A stretch of DNA of 64,000 bases from [Eubacterium] saphenum. Lineage in GTDB: Bacteria; Bacillota; Clostridia; Peptostreptococcales; Anaerovoracaceae. Below the pieces are notes generated by a model that was given only the letters and a program-made list of their open reading frames with translations, was not told where the DNA came from and made no database searches. The translations under genes and the position numbers were made by a program. This document shows, piece after piece, positions 51,539-59,979 of the stretch. The stretch lies in the NCBI GenBank assembly GCA_004555725.1, contig SFHC01000007.1:30654-94653 (forward strand). Reading direction: 5' to 3'. The first letter of the stretch is position 1; every line of letters begins with the position of its first letter.

Positions 51539-52263
51539 GTATACAGTATACTTGAAAACCAGACGCAGCTCCCGCCTCCGGTGTTCCAGGTTCCTGTAAA
51601 TCTGCGTCCGATTTAAATAAACAGGAAGATGTGTTTGGGTATACAGTATGCTTGCAATCTGGACGCAGATATCAATGGGAATCTGCCGGTTGAGAAAGGA
51701 AAACTGCGTCCTAATTAAATAAAAATAAGGAAACGATGCGGTATACAGTATGCTTGCAATTTGGACGCAGAAACACCTGGGAACCTCCCGGGAGAGAGCT
51801 GAAAACAGCGTCCAAATGGTGGTAAAGAGAGATTGTGTTTGGGTACACAGTATACTTACAATTTGGACGCAGAAACACCTGGGAACCGGCCGGGAGGGAG
51901 CTGGGAACAGCGTCCAAATGGTGGTAGAGGGAGATTATGTTTGGGTATACAGTATGCTTCAAAATTGGACGCAGAATTACGTGGGAACCGGCCGGATAGG
52001 AGCCGGAAACTGCGTCCAAATGGTGGTAAAGGAAAATTATGTTTGGGTATACAGTATGCTTGCAATCTGGACGCAGAATTACGTGGGAACTGGCCGGATA
52101 GGAGCCGGAAACTGCGTCCAAATGGTGGTAAATAGAAGTTCTGCTGAGGTATACAGTATACTTTTGCGTTGGACTCAAGAGTACCAGTAATTCACCCTGT
52201 TTGAAGATAAGAGTTACGTCCAAATTGAAATTAGAAAGGAGAGTATCCGAGTATACTGTACAC
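51539..52263 (+). repeat. Hairpin array 1, 102-bp period
   Basis: A 13-bp palindrome related to GTATACAGTATAC occurs at 51539, 51639, 51741, 51843, 51945, 52047, 52149 and 52251, so spacings are 100 then 102 six times. In each full unit GGACGCAG begins 22 bp after the palindrome start and CTGCGTCC closes a hairpin of about 50 nt (for example 51967-52017). Units 3 and 4 have CAGCGTCC, and unit 7 is degenerate. Inside the loops, CCGGC/GCCGG, CTGGC/GCCGG and CCGGC/GCTGG keep pairing in units 4-6. The array fills the tex-dehydratase gap. Because 102 is divisible by three, both strands stay open as repetitive frames, which I do not regard as genes. Confidence 0.9.
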
Positions 52264-52546
52264 TCAACAACCCGACGCTAAAATACCCGTTAAGCAGCTG
52301 GCCTTCTTCCGTATAGTTTCAAATTGGATTGATAATTTCAATAGTTGACAGGTATACCACCAAGAAGTGTTCAGTTGCGGTACACTAATAGATAGTGCCT
52401 GAGTGCTGTCAGAATAACGCAGCATTATGCGGGATTCAAAGCGGAAGACACGGAGAAAACTTGTTCTAAACAGACTTTCACCGTGCTGCCGGGCGCAGAA
52501 GATAAAGATGAACATAAGATCGGAAATATTACGGAGGTAACAACGT

Positions 52547-53701
52547 ATGGAATTAGTAAAGGATTTACCGGAAATCTTTGATGAGTTTGGTGAAGCAAGA
52601 AGAAATAATTTCCTGACTGTTAAGGAATATAAGGATAAGGGAATCCCGGTTGTCGGATCGTATTGCACCTATTTCCCGCAGGAAATTGCCATGGCAGCAG
52701 GCGCAGCGCCGATTTCCCTCTGCTCCATGTCCGACGAGCCCGTATCTGCGGCCGAGAAGGACCTTCCGTCTAACCTTTGTCCGCTGATCAAATCCAGTTA
52801 TGGATTCGCGAAAGAAGATAAATGCCCGTACTTCCACTTCTCCGACATCGTTGTCGGCGAAACCACCTGCGACGGCAAAAAGAAAATGTATGAACTGATG
52901 GGAAAATTCAAGAATATGTACATCATGCAGCTCCCGCAGGCACAGGACGAAACATCAGCAGAACTCTGGAGAAAGGAAGTTGAAAAGATCCGCGATTACC
53001 TTGCTGATTACCTCGGCACTGAAATCACCGACGAAAAACTCGAGGAAGCCATTCACCTGAAGAACCAGGAGCGCGAAGCCATGAGAAAATTCTCTGAACT
53101 CATGATGGCAGACCCGGCACCGATGAGCGGACTCGAGCTGTTCCAGGCCGTTTACGGCAGCACCTTTAAGTTCGACAAAAATCAACTGATCAAGGATCTC
53201 GACGATTTGAGAGCTAAAGTTGAAGAAGAATACAAGAATGGCAGAAACGTCGGAAAGCGGCCTCGCGTCGTCATCACCGGATGTCCGATGGGCGGTGACA
53301 CCTTGAAAGTTGTCCGCGCAGTTGAAGACAACGGCGGCGTCGTAGTCGCCTTTGAAAACTGCTCCGGCTACAAAAACTTTGACCGTCTGGTAGAGGAAAA
53401 CACCGGCGACCCGATCGCCGCCCTTGCAGACCGCTACCTGCAGATCGGATGCTCCGTCATGACCCCGAACGACAACCGTCTCGAACTGCTCGGCCGCCTG
53501 ATCGACCAGTATCATGCCGACGGCGTCATCGACATGGAACTTTCCGCCTGCCACACCTACGCCATCGAAACTGCAACTATCCGCGACTTCTGCACCAACC
53601 AGAAAGAAGTCCCGTACCTCAGCATCGAAACCGACTACTCCAAGGCCGACATCGGTCAGCTTAACACCCGCATCACCGCATTCCTGGAAATGATAATGTA
53701 A
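52547..53701 (+). CDS. 2-hydroxyacyl-CoA dehydratase-family protein, YjiM/double-cubane type
   Basis: A 384-residue iron-sulfur protein; ACGGAGG precedes the ATG. The sequence runs like YjiM: LVKDLPEIFDEFGEARRN at the start, VVGSYCTYFPQEIAMAAGA, NLCPLIKSSYGFAKEDKCPY, VVGETTCDGKKKMYE, VVITGCPMGGDTLKVVRA, and IETDYSKADIGQLNTRI at the end. The Cys residues in SYCTYF, ETTCDGK and ELSACHTY fit the cluster ligands of this superfamily. Close relatives include the double-cubane cluster protein, which needs an ATP-driven reductase. No such activator gene lies here. The array of hairpins ends about 300 nt upstream and the candidate structured RNA starts 4 nt after the stop codon. Confidence 0.83.
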   Translation: MELVKDLPEIFDEFGEARRNNFLTVKEYKDKGIPVVGSYCTYFPQEIAMAAGAAPISLCSMSDEPVSAAEKDLPSNLCPLIKSSYGFAKEDKCPYFHFSDIVVGETTCDGKKKMYELMGKFKNMYIMQLPQAQDETSAELWRKEVEKIRDYLADYLGTEITDEKLEEAIHLKNQEREAMRKFSELMMADPAPMSGLELFQAVYGSTFKFDKNQLIKDLDDLRAKVEEEYKNGRNVGKRPRVVITGCPMGGDTLKVVRAVEDNGGVVVAFENCSGYKNFDRLVEENTGDPIAALADRYLQIGCSVMTPNDNRLELLGRLIDQYHADGVIDMELSACHTYAIETATIRDFCTNQKEVPYLSIETDYSKADIGQLNTRITAFLEMIM

Positions 53702-53704
53702 TGG

Positions 53705-54192
53705 AGTTGCCCTCATCTGCACAAGCAAAAAGCGCCGTGCAGATGACTGGGAACTCCTTATGCTGGTTCGGCCCAGGAGAGCGAGCTGAAAGCGACGCTC
53801 GACTGGCGAGCCGAACGTCGTATATATCCGGGAGCGGTGAGGAATTGCCCCTGCGACTGCGAGCGAAAGCGAAGCAGAAGCAGCGGGGATTCCTTATGCT
53901 GGCAGCACCCGAAAGCGGGAGCGCAGCGAACCGCGATTGGCAAGCCGAACGTCGTAATGGCGCTTGCTCTCACGAGGTCGAACGCAGTGAAGACCGAGTG
54001 ATGAGAAGGCCTTATGCTAACGGCGCCCAGGAACAGGAGCAAAGCGAGATGTGACTGGAATGCGCCGTGTCGTATAAATACCCGAAAGCTCTCGCGATCC
54101 ACGAGCCGTTAGGCGATATGGGAGCGATGAGGACTGCTTATGCTGGTTCGGCCCAGGAGAGCGAGCTGAAAATGAGTGCCTGGAGGGCAACT
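53705..54192 (+). ncRNA. Candidate large structured RNA, about 490 nt
   Basis: AGTTGCCCTC (53705-53714) is exactly complementary to GAGGGCAACT (54183-54192), closing the whole segment. Next to it CATCTGCAC pairs with GTGCAGATG (53714-53745). Further helices include CGACG/CGTCG enclosing GCTCG/CGAGC (about 53793-53820), GAAT-CCCCTGC with GCAG-CGGGG-ATTC (about 53841-53893), CTC-TCAC-GGTC with GACC-GTGA-TGAG (about 53968-54005) and ACGGCGC/GCGCCGT (54019-54068). CTTATGCTGG recurs at 53757, 53893, 54011 (as CTTATGCTAA) and 54137; copies 1 and 4 agree over 35 nt. GAAA and GCGAAAGC-like loops are frequent. Codon patterns do not look coding. Family unknown to me. Confidence 0.7.
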
Positions 54193-54212
54193 TGAAGAAT
54201 CCAAAAGAAAAG

Positions 54213-54257
54213 TGGGCATACAGTATACCTGAGTATATCTATGCCCATCTTTATTTC
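54213..54257 (+). terminator. Terminator after the structured RNA
   Basis: TGGGCATA (54213-54220) pairs with TATGCCCA (54240-54247), with GTATAC/GTATAT nested inside, followed by TCTTTATTTCT. The nested part contains GCATACAGTATAC, the palindrome used in the hairpin arrays. Confidence 0.7.
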
Positions 54258-54387
54258 TGAGCTACATTTCCCTTACCCGGCTATTTCTTTCCGGTAATTC
54301 GTCCTCATTTTCTTTTGTGGTAATTTATATTCCAGAACGCAGTTGGACAGAGGTGCTGCGGAGCGGGAATCCGGTGGACAGAGGCAA

Positions 54388-54420
54388 GAAAAACCGCCGC
54401 TGTCTTTGGGAAAGCGGCGG
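54388..54420 (-). terminator. Terminator of the alpha/beta hydrolase gene
   Basis: On the minus strand CCGCCGCT and AGCGGCGG pair and run into TTTTTC, 18 nt after the stop codon. Confidence 0.88.
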
Positions 54421-54438
54421 AAATGGTGGGTAGAGGGT

Positions 54439-55338
54439 TTATTCGTCCAGGAATTCCAGGATGTCGGAGATGACATGGTCGTTTCCGGATTCATGAAGGA
54501 TTTCGTGACGCATGTCGGGGTAGATTTTTACGCGGACATCGCGGACGCCGAGTTTGCGGTACATCTTTCCGAGTTCGATCGGGCCGCGGCCGTAGTTGCC
54601 GACGGGGTCGTCGATTCCGGATACGATCAGGATGGACTCGCGTTCGGAAATCCGGGACAGGCGCGGTTTGCGATAAAGTTCATTCAGGCCGCGCATGAAT
54701 TCGCGGTACATGCCGCATGTGTTGTGCGCGCCGCAGTATGGATCCGCGATATAGGATTTGACGTTATCCTCGTTATAGGAGAGCCAGTCCAGAGGAGTTT
54801 TTGGGCTGACGATTTTTTTCAGGTATCCGCCGAGAGCCATTTTGTTGATGAATTTAGAAGGCTTATCCCAGTTGTGGGAATTAGTTGTCAGTGCGGACAG
54901 AAAATTGCCCATGGCGTAGGTTCCTCTTGCCGGACCGTTGGAACCCATGATTACGGCTTTATCTGCAGTTTCTGGAAAATGTTCCAGATAGGCCTGGATG
55001 ACAAAGGATCCCATGGAATGGCCAAACAGATATACGGGGATTCCACCGACGCTGCACTCGGTGACTTTGCGGTGCAGGGCCTTCAGTGTCATGTCCCAGG
55101 CATTTTTTGGCCAGATCTCCTGTTTTTCCGCGGACTCTGCATTTCTGCCCTGACCAAAATGGTCAAAGAAAAATACGGAATATCCGTGTTCATTCAATAT
55201 CTTGCAAAAATCATCATATCTTTCTGCATATTCATCCATGCCGGTAATGGCAACGATAAAAGCCTTTGGTGAATCAACCGGCCAATTGTAACCTTTCAGC
55301 GTATACTGTTCGTTAATCGGTACTTCAAAAATAGCCAC
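54439..55338 (-). CDS. Alpha/beta hydrolase, monoacylglycerol lipase-like
   Basis: A 299-residue cytosolic hydrolase. GTG 55338 is preferred as start, because GGGAGGAG lies 5-6 nt upstream; an ATG at 55356 would place the ribosome site inside the gene. The oxyanion region is AITGMDEYAERYDDFC, the nucleophile elbow YLFGHSMGSFV, the catalytic Asp in VSGIDDPVGNYG and the His in PDMRHEILHE. This is the layout of lysophospholipase/monoglyceride lipase (Hydrolase_4) proteins. No signal peptide is seen. It is a single gene facing the structured RNA; substrate unknown. Confidence 0.83.
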   Translation of the reverse strand: MAIFEVPINEQYTLKGYNWPVDSPKAFIVAITGMDEYAERYDDFCKILNEHGYSVFFFDHFGQGRNAESAEKQEIWPKNAWDMTLKALHRKVTECSVGGIPVYLFGHSMGSFVIQAYLEHFPETADKAVIMGSNGPARGTYAMGNFLSALTTNSHNWDKPSKFINKMALGGYLKKIVSPKTPLDWLSYNEDNVKSYIADPYCGAHNTCGMYREFMRGLNELYRKPRLSRISERESILIVSGIDDPVGNYGRGPIELGKMYRKLGVRDVRVKIYPDMRHEILHESGNDHVISDILEFLDE

Positions 55339-55588
55339 GACAACTCCTCCCATCAAAATTATTTATGTTATGTTCATTCTATCACCTCTGTTAAAGTGTT
55401 GGCAATAGGGGAGAAGTGTAAAGTTCAGAATATTATTTCCTTGCGTGTTCGTTTTGTCCGCTGCCAATGACAAAGAATACCCGGCAAGGTGGTAGGAGGG
55501 AAAACCGAATGATAAATAATGGATAGCGCTTATCACCATGTTATGCTAAAATCAAATTTAGAATAAAAAATGACAGGAGGGAAATATT

Positions 55589-56734
55589 ATGGCATATCAG
55601 TTTGATGAACATGGTGTCATTGACAATGAAACACGTCCTTTTGTCCCATGGGAGACGGTAAAGGATTTTATGATTGACACGTTTCAGAAGGTTGGAGTTC
55701 CTGAGGAAGATGCAAAGATCTGCACAGATGTGCTGCTGGAGAGCGACCGCAGAGGAATTGAAAGCCACGGCTGCAACAGATTCAAGCCGATTTACATCGA
55801 CCGGATTGACGCGGGAATTCTGAATCCAAAGACGGATCTGGAAATCGTAAAGGATACGCCGACGACGGTTGTCGCAGACGCGCATGACGGCATGGGCATG
55901 GTGGCGTCTTACCGTGTAATGGAAATGCTGCTGGACAAAGCTTCTAAATATGGTGTCGCAATGGGTGCCATCCGCAATTCTTCTCATTATGGAATTGCCG
56001 GATACTGGACGACCATGGCTACTGACCGCGGAATGATCGGCGTGACCGGCACCAATGCGCGCCCGTCCATCGCGCCGACCTTCGGTATTGATAATATGAT
56101 GGGTACTAATCCGCTGACATTCTCACTTCCGACAGATGAAGGGTTCCCGTTCATTCTGGACTGCGCGACATCCATCACACAGCGCGGAAAGATTGAGTTT
56201 TTTGCCAGAAATGGAATGGATACGCCGGCAGGCATGGTTATCGGAAGAGATGGAAAAGCGATGACAGACAGCGATGAAATTCTGAAAGCGCTGACAGAGG
56301 GAAAAGCTGCGCTGGCTCCGCTTGGCGGAATCGGTGAGGAATTGGCCGGATACAAGGGATACGGTTACGCGGCTGTTGTTGAAATTCTCAGTGCTGCTCT
56401 CGCTGACGGACTTTTCATGAAAGACCTGACCAACAAGAATCCGGACGGATCCAAGCGTCCGTATCATCTGGGACACTTCTTCCTGGTAGTGAACCCGGAA
56501 TTCTTCAGCGGTGAAGAAGTATTCAGAAAGAAGACCGGAGATATTCTCCGCGCCCTGCGTAATTCCACCAAGGCGCCGGGTGAAACCCGCATCTTCACAC
56601 CGGGAGAGAAGGCGCATCTGATCTGGGAATACAGAAAAGACAGAGGCGTTCCGGTAGGAGAATCCGTTCAGAAAGAGTTCGTCGAGCTCAGAGACCGTTT
56701 CAACCTGCCGTATCACTTCCCGTTTGAGAAGTAA
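55589..56734 (+). CDS. Malate/L-lactate dehydrogenase family oxidoreductase (Ldh_2)
   Basis: A 381-residue NAD(P)-dependent dehydrogenase of the Ldh_2/YlbC/ComC fold. GACAGGAGGGAAATATT precedes the ATG. RRGIESHGCNRF holds the substrate Arg/His, RNSSHYGIAGYW the catalytic His, MGTNPLTFSLPT the dinucleotide region, and GYKGYGYAAVVEILSAAL the Lys-Gly-x-Gly block. Family members reduce or oxidise 2-hydroxy acids or cyclic imino acids such as malate, ureidoglycolate or delta-pyrroline-2-carboxylate. Length is a little above the usual 340-360. It stands alone between two gene-poor regions; substrate not predictable. Confidence 0.87.
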   Translation: MAYQFDEHGVIDNETRPFVPWETVKDFMIDTFQKVGVPEEDAKICTDVLLESDRRGIESHGCNRFKPIYIDRIDAGILNPKTDLEIVKDTPTTVVADAHDGMGMVASYRVMEMLLDKASKYGVAMGAIRNSSHYGIAGYWTTMATDRGMIGVTGTNARPSIAPTFGIDNMMGTNPLTFSLPTDEGFPFILDCATSITQRGKIEFFARNGMDTPAGMVIGRDGKAMTDSDEILKALTEGKAALAPLGGIGEELAGYKGYGYAAVVEILSAALADGLFMKDLTNKNPDGSKRPYHLGHFFLVVNPEFFSGEEVFRKKTGDILRALRNSTKAPGETRIFTPGEKAHLIWEYRKDRGVPVGESVQKEFVELRDRFNLPYHFPFEK

Positions 56735-56927
56735 TGAAGTGCTGATATAACCATATCATGCCGTAATTCTGCAGCATTATCATATTGTCATATTGTCATG
56801 CAGAAGTGAACGATCTGCCATTTGTCCATGAGCCATGTGCCGGCTTTCATGAGCGCTGCGGCAGTGATCGGTGATGCTGCCTTGTACCATCTGATAGGGG
56901 AGTACAGCGGCAGATGTGGGCTGAGAG

Positions 56928-56977
56928 CTTCGGGCATACCGGAATAACGATTTTCGGTTATGCCCGAAGTCTTTTTT
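56928..56977 (+). terminator. Terminator about 200 nt after the dehydrogenase gene
   Basis: CTTCGGGCATA and TATGCCCGAAG form an 11-bp outer stem, with a shorter CCG/CGG helix inside, followed by TCTTTTTT. Confidence 0.85.
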
Positions 56978-57793
56978 ATCTGTGCATAATGTTGAGCTGC
57001 CGATTCCGGGTGATTCTGTTTGGGACAATGTCGAGGATTATCAAAAAGTCTCGATTCAATTGTGCATACCAGAAGTTCGATGATTTCGAGTGACTTGCCT
57101 GTAGCGATTATGCATTCTTGTTCAAATTCATCACGGTGGGATCAGTAAGCTGCATTCCTTGAGAGTGCAGGAAATAGCACTTTCCCATTTTCTGTTATCA
57201 AAAAATGGGAATTGACGTATTTCAGAACACCAAAAGGAGTTTTGATCGATTGCGCACAACTCTGTTCTCTGGATGTTGTGGTTGAAGGGGACCTCTGAGG
57301 TTATTCGCGTATTAATATGTGTACATAGTGTGATATGCAGGAGGTATCTGTCAATATATTCAGTTCTGTGCTATGTCATAATTAATCATGTACAAGAATT
57401 CTTGAACTAATATGTACAAACAACATAGCACCACTTAGAGCAAGGTCAATGTTGTATGTGATTATGTGCAATTTTGCTTTGTGGGCTCTGAATGGTCTAT
57501 GCCCTTACACGAAATGTTTTATTAACAGGAGTGAGCCTCTTTCGATAACAAGGTCCGCTCGTTAATTGTGTTCCGAAATCACGATTGTTTTTCAAAACGG
57601 TAACACAAAAAGCCGAACTCCTTTTTGTGTTCTGATTTTCTCAAAAACTTGAATATAAGAACACTGAGACGGGAAAATAATCGGCGTAGTTGATGTGTTG
57701 GATTACTAATGTGGTTCCAGATGCGTCAGTAATCATCTGGAAGCCATTATTCATGTGATGTTGTGTGGTGCCGTGCTGGTTGTAAGCATCTGG
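56978..57793. other. AT-rich stretch without recognisable genes
   Basis: About 815 bp with stops in all frames and lower GC than the neighbours. It contains hairpins TTCCCATTTT/AAAATGGGAA (57182-57211) and AACACAAAAAG/CTTTTTGTGTT (57602-57631), and the palindrome CAAGAATTCTTG near 57394. It may be decayed DNA or a regulatory spacer; nothing can be assigned. Confidence 0.6.
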
Positions 57794-58258
57794 GTATACT
57801 GTATACCCCCGCAACAACTACTTAAACATCCCGAACGGACGCAGAACGCTGTCGGCGGTCGGCCAGTTACTGGAAGAATCTGCGTCCGGAACGAGGTAAT
57901 ACAGTATACCACGTAATAATTACTCAAATGTCCCGAACGGACGCAGATTGCTATCGACGAAGGGCAAGTTTCCAGATAGATCTGCGTCCGTTTTACAGGG
58001 ATACAGTATACTTGTGTATAATAATTATATTACCTAGCATGGACGCAGAACACCGCCGTCGGCATGCCAGTTTCTGGAGGAATCTGCGTCCGGAACGGGG
58101 TAATACAGTATACCTCGTAATAATTACTCAAACATCCCGAACGGACGCAGATTGCTGTCGACAAAGAGCAAGTTTCCAGATAGATCTGCGTCCGTTTTGT
58201 GAGTATGCAGTATACTTAACAAATAACAACTAGACACTCCGAACGGACGCAGTTCCCA
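57794..58258. repeat. Hairpin array 2, 102-bp period
   Basis: The 13-bp palindrome or a close variant (for example GTATACTGTATAC, TAATACAGTATAC, GTATGCAGTATAC) starts at 57794, 57897, 57999, 58101 and 58203: spacings 103, 102, 102, 102. Each is followed about 40 bp later by GGACGCAG and a hairpin closed by CTGCGTCC (for example 57939-57989). Units alternate between two loop types: units 2 and 4 are nearly identical (TTGCT/AGCAA helix), units 1 and 3 share CCAG/CTGG. The fifth unit has only the left arm. The array lies between convergent dehydrogenase and wall-protein genes. Confidence 0.9.
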
Positions 58259-58290
58259 TCGGATAGGCTGACGGCGGCCTTCCATCAGAT

Positions 58291-58322
58291 AAAAAACCCC
58301 GCCAGGCATCTGTCCGGCGGGG
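58291..58322 (-). terminator. Terminator of the PASTA/NlpC-like gene
   Basis: On the minus strand CCCCGCC and GGCGGGG pair and are followed by TTTTTT. Confidence 0.88.
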
Positions 58323-58349
58323 GTGAATTATAAATAATCTTCAATTGTG

Positions 58350-58475
58350 AGACGGTTGGCCGGTTGGACCGTTTGTTCGGCCGACCGCTTGTTCATTCGA
58401 CCGATTGCCTGTTCGAACGCTCGACCGATTGATCGATTGTCTGATTAAGCATTTGTCCGCTCGATCGGTCGAACA
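58350..58475. repeat. Degenerate CGACCGATTG-type short repeats
   Basis: Words such as TTCGACCGATTG, CTCGACCGATTG, GATCGATTG, and the inverse CGATCGGTCGAAC recur every 10-25 bp between the terminator and the stop codon of the wall-protein gene. Several pairs can fold back on each other. Confidence 0.5.
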
Positions 58476-58500
58476 ATTGTTTCATTTATTTCTATTTTGT

Positions 58501-59946
58501 TTAGTTTTTCAGATCGTCTTCAATATCGCCGTAGTAACGGTAAACGGCGGTGTAGCCGTGGGAGAATTTGCTGGTCGGGCGGATGTTAATTTCCTGACCG
58601 CTTGAATCGCCGGTTTTGCCGTCCCAGTCCCAGTGGGCGCCGACGTCCATGCCGTCGCCGTCGTAGATTTCAATGTGGTAGGACGGGTTGACCAGGATGT
58701 CTCCGCGTTTCAGCTGGCTGATCGAAGGTTTCTTGCCGTTTACTTTTACGAGTTTCCAGTCGTTCTGCTTCAGCAGGGTGACAACGCCGCCGACGATAGG
58801 CGGTTTTTTACAGGCTCTGACAAAATCATCGCCCATGCCGCTGTGCGCGAGTGCTGCGGTGACAAAGGATGCGCAGTCGTAATCAAGACTTGCGCCGGAT
58901 ACGGTGAACGGGTCGAACCGGTCGCTCTTCAGCCAGGTATAAACGCCCAGACTGTATCCGAACCGGTTGTCGTTCGCGATGTCCTCAGCCCAGCGGACCA
59001 TTGCTTCTACACCAGTTCCTTCATCTGGAATTTCATCTGCGATGGAGACACTGACCGTGCTGTTTTCTGCAACCTTTTTACCGGCTCTCGCACTCTGGCG
59101 TACTACGTCCTTGAAGTCGTAGGACGGATACTTCTTTGCCAGGGTAGAGGCAGTCATAAAAGAAGTGCTGCCGACAGATCCTTTCAGGCCGGCCTTCTTC
59201 AGTGTCTTTACCGCAGCTGTCTTTGATTTTCCGACGACGTTCGGGACTTTAACCATCTTGGCGCCCGGGACGGTGACCTTTGCGGAGCTGCGGACACCGT
59301 TGTGCGCGATAGCGTAAACCGTTGCCGTACCTTTCTTTTTTCCGGTGACTTTACCGGAGGTTGATACCGAGGCAACGCTGCTGTTGGAGGAGTACCAGCG
59401 GATCGGCGCAGAGGCGGACAGATTTCCGTCTGCCGTTGCCTTCAGCGTTGCCGAGTGTTTCAGATAAATCTTGAGTGACTCCTTGCTGAGTGTGACTTTT
59501 GTCGCGTTATCTGCGTCACTTGATGTGGAGCAGCTTACCGGAACGGAGTAAGAGGATTTCTTGCTGCCGTTGAACGCGCGGACCTTCAGGTAAACGACTG
59601 TGCCCGGATCGGCAGAAACCTCTGCGGAAGTTGTCTTGTAGTTGCCGCCCGCGCGCGTGTAGCCGCTGTCCTTCTTGGTGGACGTGTATACACGATAATA
59701 CGATGCCCCGGAAGACGCGTCCCAGGTTACCTTGATCGTGCGCTGAGCAGAACTTGAGCTGTCCGCGTCAGACGTTGAATTATCCGTCTGTGCCTGAACC
59801 AGCTGAACCTGCTTTGGAGCGGCTGTATCCGCAAACGCAGCCGGCGCCATCGCAGAAATCCCGGAAAGCGCAACCAGTCCGCCGAGTGCGGCAGAAGCCG
59901 CGCATCGGAGAGCCGTGTGCATAGAATCAGTCGTTTTAATAGACAT
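58501..59946 (-). CDS. Secreted wall protein: Fn3-like, Ig-like, PASTA and NlpC/P60-like domains
   Basis: A 481-residue secreted protein. ATG 59946 follows CAGGAGATGTATT; 12 in-frame codons upstream overlap the leader. A signal peptide (AALGGLVALSGISAMAPAAFA) is cut near residue 41. About 60-140 resembles an Fn3-type fold (TIKVTWDASSGASYYRVYTS), about 155-235 a BIG2/Ig-like domain (RWYSSNSSVASVSTSGKVTG), and about 240-310 a PASTA domain (MVKVPNVVGKSKTAAVKTL), which binds peptidoglycan or beta-lactams. The C-terminal 160 residues have DYDCASFVTAALAHSG and GDILVNPSYHIEIYDG, the Cys and His of NlpC/P60- or CHAP-type amidases. A likely cell-wall hydrolase. Confidence 0.82.
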   Translation of the reverse strand: MSIKTTDSMHTALRCAASAALGGLVALSGISAMAPAAFADTAAPKQVQLVQAQTDNSTSDADSSSSAQRTIKVTWDASSGASYYRVYTSTKKDSGYTRAGGNYKTTSAEVSADPGTVVYLKVRAFNGSKKSSYSVPVSCSTSSDADNATKVTLSKESLKIYLKHSATLKATADGNLSASAPIRWYSSNSSVASVSTSGKVTGKKKGTATVYAIAHNGVRSSAKVTVPGAKMVKVPNVVGKSKTAAVKTLKKAGLKGSVGSTSFMTASTLAKKYPSYDFKDVVRQSARAGKKVAENSTVSVSIADEIPDEGTGVEAMVRWAEDIANDNRFGYSLGVYTWLKSDRFDPFTVSGASLDYDCASFVTAALAHSGMGDDFVRACKKPPIVGGVVTLLKQNDWKLVKVNGKKPSISQLKRGDILVNPSYHIEIYDGDGMDVGAHWDWDGKTGDSSGQEINIRPTSKFSHGYTAVYRYYGDIEDDLKN

Positions 59947-59979
59947 AATACATCTCCTGTGTTTCTCTATTTTCTCTGA

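Noticed and set aside
51711..52223. Long open frames through array 1 on both strands, reading as 34-residue repeats
   Set aside because: The unit length of 102 bp is divisible by three, so any open unit stays open. Conservation follows the palindrome and hairpin arms on both strands, not codons, and no ribosome site or start is suitable.
53701..54054. A 117-codon frame over the structured-RNA segment
   Set aside because: It starts at the previous stop codon without its own ribosome site, has low-complexity composition and conflicts with the helices and repeated motifs, which explain the sequence better.
51539..58258. CRISPR or integron interpretation of the 102-bp arrays
   Set aside because: Units are not separated by unique spacers of constant length, arms are inverted repeats within the unit, and no cas or integrase gene is nearby; attC core boxes are not seen.
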